Positions 36,274 through 44,950 of a stretch of DNA of 64,000 nt are shown here, in pieces. Source of the stretch: CAMBDS01 sp964355675 (GTDB taxonomy: Bacteria > Electryoneota > AABM5-125-24 > Hatepunaeales > Hatepunaeaceae); the NCBI GenBank assembly GCA_964355675.1, contig CAYHEC010000002.1:137735-201734 (forward strand), written 5' to 3'. The position numbers were made by a program, and so were the translations under genes. The notes under the pieces were generated by a model. The model made no database searches. It worked only from the letters and a program-made list of their open reading frames with translations, and was not told where the DNA came from. The number at the start of each line of letters is the position of its first letter. Position 1 is the first letter of the stretch.

Positions 36274-37893
36274 ATGTCTTACGTCGTCCTCGCACGGAAA
36301 TACCGCCCCCTGAAATTTGCCGATGTTGTCGGACAGCCGCATGTTGTCCGAACGATCATTAACGGCATTATTCAGAAAAGGCTCGCCCACGCCTACCTGT
36401 TCAGTGGACCTCGAGGTATTGGCAAAACAACCACTGCACGGTTACTGGCACGAGCTGTCAACTGCCTCGATCCGGTTATAGGCGAACCGTGTGGTATATG
36501 CCGCAGTTGCATCGCTATCCTTGAAAATCGTGGATTAGACGTATTGGAAATAGATGCGGCATCCAATCGTGGTATCGATAATATTCGCGACTTGCGTGAC
36601 AATGTGCGGTACGCTCCTATCGAAGGAAAGGCGAAAGTCTATATCATCGATGAAGTCCACATGTTGACGACCGAGTCTTTCAACGCTCTGTTGAAAACCT
36701 TGGAAGAACCACCTGAACACGCATATTTCTGTCTGGCAACTACTTCCCCCCAAAAAGTTCCCTCGACCATTCTCTCGCGCTGTCAACGCTTCGATTTTCG
36801 TCGCGTAACTTCGGGAGAAATAGTCGAACACCTCATCTCGATTCTCACGCGTGAAAATATACCGTTCCAACGCGAAGCGCTTGACATCATCGCCAGAAAG
36901 GCTGATGGTTCTATCCGCGATTCTTTAAGCATACTTGACCAGGTGATCGCTTTCGCTGGTGGATCGGTAATGCGAGCCGACGTCGTGGACGTAGTTGGCG
37001 ATATTAGGCTTGATCTTTATTTCAGAGCCCTCGAACTTATTCAATCCCACTCCTTGTCTGAGGCTCTCCGCATTGATGATGAACTCGCCTCGGCTGGCAC
37101 TGACCCACAAGATTACCTCGTGGGATTGGCAGAGCACATAGTCTTGTTGATGCAGGTGAAGGCTCTCGGCGTAGAAAAGGCTGATGTGCCGATGGAACAT
37201 CGCGAGCAATTTGCTGAATCCTCCCAACAAATCGGCGACGGAGATCTCGTCAGAATTCTTCAGCTTTGTTCCGCCGCGGAAACCGACGTCCGAAGGAACT
37301 TTAATCCACGCACTCGGCTTCAGCTTCTCCTCGTAAAATTTGCTACTTTCGAAAGAAGCATAGTTATTGCCGACTTGATTGCGCAAATTTCCAAAGGTAC
37401 GCCTACCACAGCGCCTCAAGTTTCGCCACGTCAGCCTGCTCCGATTGTACAGAAACCTCAGACAATCGTCCCTCCAGCGGCGCGCCGAACGATTACAACA
37501 CCACCAACTGAAGCTATTCCTACAACCACGCCACCAGTACGCCCGCCTATAACCACTGACGACGCCGAATTGTTCAGAAAGGCTTGTTCGATCTGGAGCG
37601 AAGTTTGTGATGACCTCGCCAAAGAGCATTCCCACCGTGCTCAAATGATTCGTCACGGCGGGATGCCTGCCACGTTATCGGGTGGTACATTGAGAATAAA
37701 TTTCCAGGCGCAGTCGCATCTTGATATAGCTCGAGCTTTGTTGGGGCCGCTTCGTGAGGCGATTACCTCCAGACTTGGAGGCGTCGTTATCGAATTGCAG
37801 ATCGGACCGATTTCCTCTTCGCTTGAGGAGCCCAAACCTGAAGATGAAGCCACCAAGTTACTTACCAGCCGTTGGGGCGCAAGGGTAGTCTGA
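36274..37893 (+). CDS. dnaX: DnaX, DNA polymerase III gamma/tau subunit
   Basis: The clamp-loader ATPase. It begins MSYVVLARKYRPLKFADVVG. Walker A is SGPRGIGKTTTARLLAR (near 45), a zinc-binding set C...CGICRSC follows (near 64-79), Walker B is IDEVHMLT (near 125), and the arginine finger motif is LSRCQRF (near 170). The clamp-loader lid and collar follow to about 365, then a Pro/Thr-rich linker (about 370-430) and a C-terminal domain (about 430-539) that could contact the polymerase or helicase. The length of 539 fits a tau-like product. A hexamer array replaces the usual leader. YbaB follows after a 56-bp tandem repeat region. Confidence 0.95.
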   Translation: MSYVVLARKYRPLKFADVVGQPHVVRTIINGIIQKRLAHAYLFSGPRGIGKTTTARLLARAVNCLDPVIGEPCGICRSCIAILENRGLDVLEIDAASNRGIDNIRDLRDNVRYAPIEGKAKVYIIDEVHMLTTESFNALLKTLEEPPEHAYFCLATTSPQKVPSTILSRCQRFDFRRVTSGEIVEHLISILTRENIPFQREALDIIARKADGSIRDSLSILDQVIAFAGGSVMRADVVDVVGDIRLDLYFRALELIQSHSLSEALRIDDELASAGTDPQDYLVGLAEHIVLLMQVKALGVEKADVPMEHREQFAESSQQIGDGDLVRILQLCSAAETDVRRNFNPRTRLQLLLVKFATFERSIVIADLIAQISKGTPTTAPQVSPRQPAPIVQKPQTIVPPAARRTITTPPTEAIPTTTPPVRPPITTDDAELFRKACSIWSEVCDDLAKEHSHRAQMIRHGGMPATLSGGTLRINFQAQSHLDIARALLGPLREAITSRLGGVVIELQIGPISSSLEEPKPEDEATKLLTSRWGARVV

Positions 37894-37902
37894 TTGGCGT
37901 AA

Positions 37903-38097
37903 GTACGACATGCGTCCCCGCTTGTCAAGGAGGACGGATCTCCGTACCCGTCCATCGCGTACGACATGCGTCCCTGCTTGTCAAGGAGGACGGATCTCCG
38001 TATCCGTCCATCACGTACGACATGCGTCCCTGCTTGTCAAGGAGGACGGATCTCCGTATCCGTCCATCACGTACGACATGCGTCCCCGCTTGTCAAG
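37903..38097. repeat. 56-bp tandem repeat, 3.5 copies, between dnaX and ybaB
   Basis: Units begin at 37903, 37959, 38015 and 38071 (the last partial), each starting GTACGACATGCGTCC. Each full unit contains a hairpin, GGACGGAT-ctccgt-ATCCGTCC (one change in the first unit). The copies are nearly identical, with single-base differences. Confidence 0.9.
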
Positions 38098-38151
38098 AAC
38101 AGACAACTCGATATTACTCTCTAAACAAACAATCAACTTCGGAGCATTAAA

Positions 38152-38508
38152 ATGAAAAATCCAATTGGTATGGGCGGGGGTATGGGTGGAAACATGGGCA
38201 AGCTGTTAAAGCAGGCTCAGAAGATGCAGGCTGACATCGCCAAAGCTCAGGAAGAGGTTTTGCTGTTAGAGGTGGAAGCCTCTGCGGGTGGAGGCGCAGT
38301 CACTGCCAAAGCCAATGGCAGGTTTGAAGTTGTCTCAATCAAAATTTCGCCCGACGCTATTGACCCGACCGACTCGGAAATGCTGGAAGATCTGGTTATG
38401 GCGGCCGTTAATCAGGCTTTGCGCGAGGTCAAGGAGCAGTCTGAAGCTCGAATGGCGAAAGCCTCGGCTGGAATGGCGGGGTTAATGCCGCCGGGCATGG
38501 GATTCTAA
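38152..38508 (+). CDS. ybaB: YbaB/EbfC-family nucleoid-associated protein
   Basis: A 118-residue protein. The N-terminal Gly/Met-rich stretch is followed by KLLKQAQKMQADIAKAQEE (the dimer-forming helix), the sheet EASAGGGAVTAKANGRFEVV near 45, and the C-terminal helix VNQALREVKEQSEARMAKA. The family forms tweezer-like DNA-binding dimers and is usually encoded between dnaX and recR. Here dnaX is upstream as expected, but recR does not follow; the convergent catabolic island starts instead. CGGAG lies upstream of the ATG. Confidence 0.93.
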   Translation: MKNPIGMGGGMGGNMGKLLKQAQKMQADIAKAQEEVLLLEVEASAGGGAVTAKANGRFEVVSIKISPDAIDPTDSEMLEDLVMAAVNQALREVKEQSEARMAKASAGMAGLMPPGMGF

Positions 38509-38549
38509 TCCCTCTAAGGAGGATGGACCTTCCACTGCCATCAGGAAAT

Positions 38550-38569
38550 TGGGCGAATGAATTCGCCCA
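38550..38569. repeat. Palindromic repeat, GGGGCGAAT family
   Basis: TGGGCGAAT-ga-ATTCGCCCA, perfect 9-bp stem, between ybaB and the convergent molybdenum hydroxylase gene. Confidence 0.6.
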
Positions 38570-38605
38570 TATCGGTGAACACAGAACCACTCCATATCGA
38601 TCCGG

Positions 38606-40987
38606 TCAAACTCTCAAAAGCTCGGTAACGATCTTTTCAGGCGTCGCCGGTAGATCGGTGATTCTGACGCCCGTCGCGTTAGTTATAGCATTGAGAATGG
38701 CGGGGATAGTCGGCATAATTGCCCCCTCGCCGACTTCTTTTGCCCCGTATGGTCCGTTAGGTTCATTCGTTTCAACGATCACCGCGTCGATAATTGGTAT
38801 GTCCATAGAAGTCGGTATCTTATACTCGGCAAGATTGGCATTTAATATGTTTCCGCGCCGATCGTACTTGATTTCCTCCAGTAGTGCCTCCCCCATCCCC
38901 ATCGATACCGACCCCTGCATCTGCCCCTCCACCTGTGTCTTATTTATCGCAAAACCGCAGTCATGAGCGCCAACAACACGCTCTAAAGTCACTTCCCCCG
39001 TTTCCATATCTACTGCTACTTCAGCAATTTGCGCCGAACACCCAAATGCAGGAGAAGTGCCCACCGTCGCGCCTTTGAACGATCCCCCTAACTTTGGCGG
39101 CTTGTATTTTCCAGTTCCGACAATTGTCCCAAAGCTCAGGTAGGCAATCCGCGCCGCTTCGCTGAAAGTCAGGAATTCCCCTTTGGGTAAGTCAGAAAAT
39201 CCGAAATGTTCTTTGGCAAATTGTTCACGAATTTCTGCAATATCCAAAACGCCTTTTATCGAACGAATCGTAGCGTTTTCAATATATAGGTCTTCAGAAT
39301 CAACGCCAAAACGTTTCGCAAGCTCAGCAAAGATTCTATCCCGGCACATCTCAGCGGCTTCTTTTGCCGCCGCACCCGCCATCAAAGTCGTGCGGCTCGA
39401 GTACGCTCCAAGATCAACTGAAAGGTCACTATCTCCTGAAATAACCTTAACATCGTTGAGTGGGACGCCTAATACTTCCGCAGTTATCATTGCCAGCATT
39501 GTATCCGATCCCTGCCCGATGTCGGCGGCGCCGGATTCGACGATGATTTGCCCCCCTGATTCGCTGACACGGGTCACGACCGTCGCATGGAAAGTCTCGG
39601 AGCGATAGATTGGGTAACCGGCCCCCGATACGAAAAAACCGCAGGCAACGCCGATTCCGCGACGGATAGGAGATTCAGTCGAGTCGTTCGTTTTGGCTTG
39701 GGTATTACTGGCGTAATCCTTTGCTTTTTCGACCCACCCGGATGCATCTCTTACCGCTTCAAGGCATTCCTTCATCCCAAGGCTCGACATGTAGAGCTCG
39801 TTGCAGGTGGTCTCGCCGCGCCCCATGACGTTTTTTAGTCTGAGCTCAACCGGGTCCATGTTAATTTCGCGCGAGATCTCGTTCAACTGGGTCTCGAACA
39901 GGGCGCGCGCGATCACCGCGCCATGTCCACGTTGAGCGCCACACACCGGTTTGTTGGTGACGACACGGACTCCATCGTAGCGCATGTTTTTCATGCGATA
40001 AGGTCCCCCAAGCAGTGACCCGGCATAATAGACGGTGGCGATCCCGAAGCTGGCGTAGGCTCCGCCATCGAGGATGCACTTGTGCTTGAGGAAAAGAATT
40101 GTCCCGTCCTTTTTCGCGCCGGTTGTCATCGTATGGAAGAATTGATGCCGCGCGCGCGAATGGAGAAACACTTGCTCGCGGTCGAATGTCATCTTGACCG
40201 GTTTGCCCGTCTTCATGGCAAGAAGGCAGGAAACAAGCTCCGCCGTCGAGCACGACGCCTTGGGTCCGAATCCTCCGCCCACCGCAGGTTTGATGACCCG
40301 CACCTTTTCAACCGGAAGCTTCAAAGCCATCGCAAGCGTGCGCTGAACATAATGCGGAGCCTGCGTGGAAGACCACATCGTCAACCGCCCGTCAGAGCCC
40401 ATCTCGGCAAGAATAGCTTGAGGTTCAAGGAATGCGGCGTCCTGCATTTTTGACGTCATGGAGTCGGTCCGGATGATGTCCGCCTCCTTCTCAGCTGTTT
40501 CGCAATCACCGAAATTCCAATGCACTTCCGCGCAGATGTTATTCGGATAACGGTCATGAATCTGCGGAAGACCTTCATCCATCGCGCGTAGTCCGTCGAA
40601 AACCGGAGGCAATTCCTCGTACTCGACTTCGATCAGCGAAACTGCTTCCAGAGCAGTATCGAGATCAATTGCCGCAACACCAGCGATTTCATCGCCAACA
40701 TAACGAACCTTATCCCGGCAAAGAATGTATTCATCGTATCTTGCAGGAGAAACGCCATAGACGATACTCCCTGCCTCTTCGCCGGTCACGACGGCCTTTA
40801 CGCCGGGAAGCTTTGCCGCTTTGGAGACGTCGATATTGAGGATTCGCCCGTGGGCGATAGGGCTGTGAAGGATCGCCGCACGAAGCATACCGGGATGTGA
40901 AAGGTCGTCGGTGTATTGAGCCTTGCCGGTAACTTTATCGACTGCATCGACGCGCGGGGCGCGGGAGTTCAGAATGGAATAGGACAT
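38606..40987 (-). CDS. Molybdenum hydroxylase (xanthine dehydrogenase family) large subunit
   Basis: A 793-residue molybdopterin-binding catalytic subunit. It starts RVDAVDKVTGKAQYTDDL (the XdhA/CoxL a/b hammerhead domain). It has the Mo-site loop AVGGGFGPKASCSTAELV (near 240), CGAQRGHG (near 350), SGAADIGQGSDTM (near 490) and the catalytic glutamate in GAKEVGEGAI (near 745). The family oxidises or reduces N-heterocycles, aldehydes, CO or 4-hydroxybenzoyl-CoA. The small FeS and FAD subunit genes lie directly upstream, and XdhC- and MobA-like maturation genes follow the same strand. The substrate is unknown; its place in an aromatic island suggests a hydroxylated aromatic or heteroaromatic. 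Confidence 0.88.
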   Translation of the reverse strand: MSYSILNSRAPRVDAVDKVTGKAQYTDDLSHPGMLRAAILHSPIAHGRILNIDVSKAAKLPGVKAVVTGEEAGSIVYGVSPARYDEYILCRDKVRYVGDEIAGVAAIDLDTALEAVSLIEVEYEELPPVFDGLRAMDEGLPQIHDRYPNNICAEVHWNFGDCETAEKEADIIRTDSMTSKMQDAAFLEPQAILAEMGSDGRLTMWSSTQAPHYVQRTLAMALKLPVEKVRVIKPAVGGGFGPKASCSTAELVSCLLAMKTGKPVKMTFDREQVFLHSRARHQFFHTMTTGAKKDGTILFLKHKCILDGGAYASFGIATVYYAGSLLGGPYRMKNMRYDGVRVVTNKPVCGAQRGHGAVIARALFETQLNEISREINMDPVELRLKNVMGRGETTCNELYMSSLGMKECLEAVRDASGWVEKAKDYASNTQAKTNDSTESPIRRGIGVACGFFVSGAGYPIYRSETFHATVVTRVSESGGQIIVESGAADIGQGSDTMLAMITAEVLGVPLNDVKVISGDSDLSVDLGAYSSRTTLMAGAAAKEAAEMCRDRIFAELAKRFGVDSEDLYIENATIRSIKGVLDIAEIREQFAKEHFGFSDLPKGEFLTFSEAARIAYLSFGTIVGTGKYKPPKLGGSFKGATVGTSPAFGCSAQIAEVAVDMETGEVTLERVVGAHDCGFAINKTQVEGQMQGSVSMGMGEALLEEIKYDRRGNILNANLAEYKIPTSMDIPIIDAVIVETNEPNGPYGAKEVGEGAIMPTIPAILNAITNATGVRITDLPATPEKIVTELLRV

Positions 40988-41010
40988 ATATTGTATTGAA
41001 GTTCAAAAGA

Positions 41011-41040
41011 TGTGAGTCACGCATCATCACGTGACTGCAC
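41011..41040. repeat. Palindromic repeat, GTCACGTG family
   Basis: GTGAGTCACG...CACGTGACTGCAC stem between the large and FeS subunit genes. Confidence 0.5.
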
Positions 41041-41041
41041 T

Positions 41042-41539
41042 CTATATTACATGAGCAGTTCCGGCGTCGCGCATCTTCGCGCTCGCCTCCTTAATCGCTT
41101 GAAAAATCTTCTGATAACCAGTGCATCGACAGAGATTACCCGAGAGCGCCCGGCGGACATCAGCATCCGAGGGATCGGGATTATTTTTCAATAACGCCAG
41201 CGCCATCAATACCATGCCCGGCGTACAGAACCCGCATTGGATAGCGCCAACCTCAACGAACGCCGATTGAAGTGGATGAAGTTGCCCACCCTCCGCAACG
41301 CCTTCAATCGTCAGAACCTCTCGTCCATCGGCCTCCAATGCAAGCACCAGGCACGAGAAAACTGGCAAACCGTCGAGCAACACAGTGCAAGCTCCACAAT
41401 CGCCGATCGAACAACCTATTTTCGTTCCTGTCAAACCAAGATCATCGCGCAACAATTCAGCAATGTTTTGACGCGGCTTAACAGCCAATTCGTGAGTTAT
41501 CCCATTGACTTTGAGGGTGATCAGCTCCTTGCGACTCAT
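41042..41539 (-). CDS. Molybdenum hydroxylase 2Fe-2S subunit
   Basis: A 165-residue two-cluster iron-sulfur subunit. The plant-type [2Fe-2S] domain carries CSIGDCGACTV...C (near 43-64), and the helical domain carries CGFCTPGMVLMALALL and CRCTGYQKI (near 102-140). Together these are the standard cysteine sets of XdhC/CoxS/HcrC-type small subunits that move electrons between the Mo site and FAD. It overlaps the FAD-subunit stop by four bases. Confidence 0.93.
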   Translation of the reverse strand: MSRKELITLKVNGITHELAVKPRQNIAELLRDDLGLTGTKIGCSIGDCGACTVLLDGLPVFSCLVLALEADGREVLTIEGVAEGGQLHPLQSAFVEVGAIQCGFCTPGMVLMALALLKNNPDPSDADVRRALSGNLCRCTGYQKIFQAIKEASAKMRDAGTAHVI

Positions 41540-42513
41540 GCCGCCACCTCCCCAATTTTTCGAGCGCGTCGAAGGCTTTGATTCAATGCCCGCCTCACAA
41601 GGACTTCCACCATCTGCTTGCGATATTCAAGACTGCCGCGATGGTCAGAGATCGGCTTGGAAAAGTCTGACGATGCACTGGCTATTGCTGATATTAATAA
41701 TGGCGTTAATCGTTCTCCGGTCGCCATTTCTGCGATACCCTTCACCAAGATGGGCGTCGGGGCAACCGCTCCCAATGCAATGCGGATGTTCTTGATAATA
41801 TCATTCTTATCAATTGCGACCATCGCGGCGCAACCTATAACGGCAATTTCAAGGCTCTTTCGTTGGGCGAGCTTGATATAGCAACTACCAATAGAACCAT
41901 TTTCTCCTGACTTTTGGAGATCAAAGGTAATTCTGGTCAATATTTCGTCGTCTTTAATGATGGTCTTACCGGGAGATAACGTGAAATCGACGTGATCGAC
42001 CTCTCGCGTTCCGCGTACTGAAGCGAGAGTTAATTTCCCGCCCAGCGCAAGAGTCGGAATGGCTGTATCGGCCGCAGGACGGGCGTTACACAGGTTTCCT
42101 CCATAAGTCCCGCGGTTCCTGACCAGCGTCGAGCCGAGCTGATAAGCGCCATCGTATAATCCACCGAGCATATCTTGAACAACAGCAGATCTCTCCAGCT
42201 CGGTGATCGTTGTCATTGCGCCAATTTGGATGACTGACCCGTGAAGTGAGATCCCTTTAAGCTCCCAGAGATTCCAAAGCGCACACATTGCTTCGGGATG
42301 TTGGCGGGGAATGTAAACGGCACGCCAGACGCCTTCCGGAGGTTTGCTGAGCGGTGGTCGGTGACCGGAAGGTATAATATCACGGCGGATATCGACCAAA
42401 AGGTCAGTACCGCCGGCAAGCACCTTCACGCGGCGATCTTTATTGACGTCCAACCATTGCAAAGCTTCGTGGAGGTTTTTTGGACGGAAAATTTCGAATT
42501 CGGGGAGACTCAT
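41536..42513 (-). CDS. Molybdenum hydroxylase FAD subunit with an in-frame palindromic insertion
   Basis: A 325-residue FAD-binding subunit (CoxM/XdhB type). FAD motifs are AGGTDLLVD (near 34) and RNRGTYGGNLCNARPAADTA (near 135), followed by the CO dehydrogenase flavoprotein C-terminal domain. Residues about 48-68 (SGHRPPLSKPPEGV...) do not fit the family alignment as I know it. They are encoded by a 41-bp inverted repeat element (42332-42372), which also explains the length above the usual 285-295. The four-cysteine [4Fe-4S] insert of 4-hydroxybenzoyl-CoA reductase HcrB is absent, so this is not a standard Hcr enzyme. It overlaps the FeS-subunit gene by four bases. Confidence 0.87.
   Translation of the reverse strand: MSLPEFEIFRPKNLHEALQWLDVNKDRRVKVLAGGTDLLVDIRRDIIPSGHRPPLSKPPEGVWRAVYIPRQHPEAMCALWNLWELKGISLHGSVIQIGAMTTITELERSAVVQDMLGGLYDGAYQLGSTLVRNRGTYGGNLCNARPAADTAIPTLALGGKLTLASVRGTREVDHVDFTLSPGKTIIKDDEILTRITFDLQKSGENGSIGSCYIKLAQRKSLEIAVIGCAAMVAIDKNDIIKNIRIALGAVAPTPILVKGIAEMATGERLTPLLISAIASASSDFSKPISDHRGSLEYRKQMVEVLVRRALNQSLRRARKIGEVAA
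42332..42372. repeat. Palindromic element inside the FAD-subunit gene
   Basis: CCTTCCGG (42332-42339) and CCGGAAGG (42365-42372) form a perfect 8-bp inverted repeat around 25 bases. It coincides with a stretch of about 20 residues that appears extra to the family. Confidence 0.45.
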
Positions 42514-42574
42514 TTATACCAGAATAAATTTTAAAAAGAAATTAAATTGGAAGCATTGCGTCGATAGCGGTGCT

Positions 42575-42606
42575 CATGGAGGGCGGGTTTAAACCCGCCC
42601 TCCATG
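42575..42606. repeat. Palindromic repeat, TTGGAG(A/G)GCGG family (GGGTTTAAACCC core)
   Basis: CATGGAGGGCGGGTTT paired with AAACCCGCCCTCCATG, perfect 16-bp stem, between the FAD-subunit gene and the XdhC-like gene. Confidence 0.75.
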
Positions 42607-42614
42607 ACTTCCAT

Positions 42615-43391
42615 TTATTTTATTGCACCATTACGTACCTGCACCAACTGCGCGGTTACAGAGACCGCTATCTCAAAAGGCGTGTGCGAACCAATGGGCA
42701 AACCGATCGGACAAGTGATCCGGTTGATCTCATCCTCAGCAAATCCATCCCGCTGAAGGAATTTACGGATTTCAACCCCTTTTTTTTGACTCCCGATAAC
42801 CCCAAGATAATGAAACGGTTTTCGCACAACTCTCGTTAGGATTTTATAGTCATCGGCGTGGCAATGCGTCATAATAAGAATGAAATCTGCGTCGTTGGTA
42901 AGGATGTTTTCAGCAGACTCTTCGCAAACTCCAATCGTCAGCGCACAATCAGGAAAACGGGACGGTGTCGCCCATTCAGCCCTTTCGTCATAGACAAAGA
43001 CCGTAAAACCTAATTCCCGTGCTAATTTTGCAGTCGGTTCAGCCACATGCCCCGCTCCGAACAGGTGCAACCTCGCTCCGGCTCCCAGCGGTTCGATCAA
43101 CAGCTCCACCCTCCCGCCGCAGATCATCCCGGTTTCAGTCGCTTCGAGGTCGTTCAAGTTAAGCTCAAGGCGCTCAATCAGCCCGGTTACCAGGCAAGCC
43201 CTTGCTTTTTCTATCGCCAAAAGTTCCACGGCGGCTCCCCCGACCGTTCCCGAAGTCGAGCCGTCCAATGATACCAACATTCGCGCCCCGGCTTTACGAG
43301 GGGTCGATCCTTCCGCTTTGACAAGGGTAACCAGTGCGAATCCTTCACCTCGCTCTAAACGGCGGGCTGTTTCGACAAGAATGTCTATCAT
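42615..43391 (-). CDS. xdhC: XdhC/CoxI-family molybdenum hydroxylase maturation factor
   Basis: XdhC-type proteins bind molybdenum cofactor, promote its sulfuration and insert it into the hydroxylase. From ATG 43391 the protein is 258 residues: an N-terminal XdhC_CoxI domain (LVTLVKAEGSTPRKAGARML near 20, TGMICGGRVELLIEP near 95) and a C-terminal Rossmann domain (HLFGAGHVAEPTAKLARELG, MTHCHADDY, YLGVIGSQKKG). The frame is open to 43433, overlapping the upstream gene, but ATG 43391 lies just after that gene's stop. Context with the hydroxylase subunits supports the role. Confidence 0.88.
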   Translation of the reverse strand: MIDILVETARRLERGEGFALVTLVKAEGSTPRKAGARMLVSLDGSTSGTVGGAAVELLAIEKARACLVTGLIERLELNLNDLEATETGMICGGRVELLIEPLGAGARLHLFGAGHVAEPTAKLARELGFTVFVYDERAEWATPSRFPDCALTIGVCEESAENILTNDADFILIMTHCHADDYKILTRVVRKPFHYLGVIGSQKKGVEIRKFLQRDGFAEDEINRITCPIGLPIGSHTPFEIAVSVTAQLVQVRNGAIK

Positions 43392-43395
43392 TGGT

Positions 43396-44007
43396 TCACT
43401 CGGCTTTTTCCAAGCCATGCGCGGCGGCGACATCGAAGGTATCGATATTGATAGTTACTCCTTGGTCATCCACGAAGACTTCCTGAATGCTGATTAAGCC
43501 GCTCCTCAGCACTCGATTAGCGCCCTCGTCGGCAAGCGAAGATCTGAGCAGGTCCCACGAACACCTTCCCCACCACGTCGGATGACCGTGTTTGCCTTCA
43601 AAGTTTGGAACAGCGATGCTGGAATCGTCCGATGATTCTCGAAGACGCGCCAGTGTCTCGGTACTGACAAGCGGGTGATCTACCGGCCAGCAGAGTATTC
43701 CGGCGGAACCCACATTTTCGGAATTTGTTGCCAACCTGAGCGAGCCAATAGGTCCTGTTTCGGGATTCTCATTGACCAAGACTCGAATAGATGGCAAAGT
43801 CATACTCAACCAATGGATTAGCGTAAGGTCACTGATTACAATCCCTTTCAATAACCACCCCGCCCTGATCAACCTACCAGCCATAGTAGCGACAACAGGA
43901 CAACCACTTTGCATCAGCTTTATTTTTGGAAATCCCATCCTCGTTGATTTGCCACCAGCGAGAATGTAAGCAGATCTGATCGATTTACTGTCTTTAATTG
44001 AAGGCAA
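43396..44007 (-). CDS. MobA/MocA-like molybdenum cofactor nucleotidyltransferase
   Basis: A 203-residue NTP-transferase with the signature AYILAGGKSTRMGFPKIKL (near 13) and the metal-binding Asp in LCWPVDHPLVS (near 105). MocA- or MobA-type enzymes attach CMP or GMP to molybdopterin; MocA serves xanthine dehydrogenase-family hydroxylases, which fits the neighbours. The start is a TTG (44007), as no ATG precedes the core. It ends four bases before the XdhC start, so the two are probably coupled. Confidence 0.8.
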   Translation of the reverse strand: MPSIKDSKSIRSAYILAGGKSTRMGFPKIKLMQSGCPVVATMAGRLIRAGWLLKGIVISDLTLIHWLSMTLPSIRVLVNENPETGPIGSLRLATNSENVGSAGILCWPVDHPLVSTETLARLRESSDDSSIAVPNFEGKHGHPTWWGRCSWDLLRSSLADEGANRVLRSGLISIQEVFVDDQGVTINIDTFDVAAAHGLEKAE

Positions 44008-44046
44008 GTAATAACTCTATTACAATGGACGCCCCAGAGTCCCATC

Positions 44047-44940
44047 CTACCAGCCCTTGCAAAGCCACTCGGTACGTTTACGATGCTTGTCTGCGGCGGT
44101 TTGAGCCAGAGCGATGTCTTCTTCGGTGAAATGTGCAAAGCGTCGCTGGAGATGAATATACTCATCGATGAGTTTGAGATGAGGATTTTCAGTCAGTGCG
44201 CCAATTCCATCCCTGATCTCGTACAGGGGAAATACTCCAGTCTCGACAGCGAGACGGCTGATTTTCATTGAATCAGCTTCAAGTGATTTATGCCCCGGAG
44301 GACAGGCTGAAAAGATATGAATGAAGCGAAATCCCTTTATCTCTTTGGCGGCGAGGATCTTTCGCGCTAAATCATCCGGATAGGCGGGGCTTGCCGAAGC
44401 GATGTATGGAATCTCGTGCGCCAGCATCATGGTCAGGGCGTCTTTTTTAGGACGCGATTTGGTTGCTCCAGCCGGAGTCGTTGTTGTCCAGGCTCCTAAT
44501 GGTGTAGCGGAGGACTGTTGAACGCCCGTGTTCATGTACGCTTCGTTGTCGTAGCAAATATAGATAAAATCGTCATTTCGAGCGGCAGAAGCCGAAAGTC
44601 CTGCCAATCCGATATCGAACGACCCCCCATCCCCAGCCCAGCCGACAACTACAGTTTTATCGTCGCCCTGCGACCGAAGCCCACCAACCAACCCCGCCGC
44701 AGTTGAAGCGGTCGAAGCAAAGGCGGTGTGATATAGCGGAACGCCCAGAGCAGACATCGGATGCGGTCCATCGACAACTGCCATACAACATGCCGGAATG
44801 ACAAAAATGCAGTCAGGGGCAAGCAGTTTGACGGTCATTCTAAGCGCCAATACTCCCCCGCAACCGGGACAGGCAAAATGCCCGCAAGACAGGACGTCCG
44901 GCCCCTTCGAGAGGATATGCTGTGATTCTCGATTTATCAT
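44047..44940 (-). CDS. porB: 2-Oxoacid:ferredoxin oxidoreductase, beta (TPP-binding) subunit
   Basis: From ATG 44940 the protein is 297 residues, usual for the subunit. It has CGHFACPGCGGVLALR (near 20, [4Fe-4S] cysteines), the TPP-binding GWAGDGGSFDIGL...NEAYMNTGVQ (near 105-140), and CPPGH near 215. It couples oxidative decarboxylation of a 2-oxoacid to ferredoxin reduction. The alpha subunit gene is directly upstream (10-base gap). No gamma or delta subunit is present. In class I benzoyl-CoA degraders such enzymes supply reduced ferredoxin to the reductase, which is the likely role here. The longer frame to 45078 runs into the alpha gene. Confidence 0.88.
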   Translation of the reverse strand: MINRESQHILSKGPDVLSCGHFACPGCGGVLALRMTVKLLAPDCIFVIPACCMAVVDGPHPMSALGVPLYHTAFASTASTAAGLVGGLRSQGDDKTVVVGWAGDGGSFDIGLAGLSASAARNDDFIYICYDNEAYMNTGVQQSSATPLGAWTTTTPAGATKSRPKKDALTMMLAHEIPYIASASPAYPDDLARKILAAKEIKGFRFIHIFSACPPGHKSLEADSMKISRLAVETGVFPLYEIRDGIGALTENPHLKLIDEYIHLQRRFAHFTEEDIALAQTAADKHRKRTEWLCKGW

Positions 44941-44950
44941 GAATTCAGCT

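Noticed and set aside
37903..38097. CRISPR array
   Set aside because: The repeats are contiguous with no unique spacers, only 3.5 copies, and no cas genes are in the window.
38606..42513. 4-Hydroxybenzoyl-CoA reductase (hcrABC)
   Set aside because: Subunit sizes fit, but the FAD subunit lacks the four-cysteine 4Fe-4S insert typical of HcrB.
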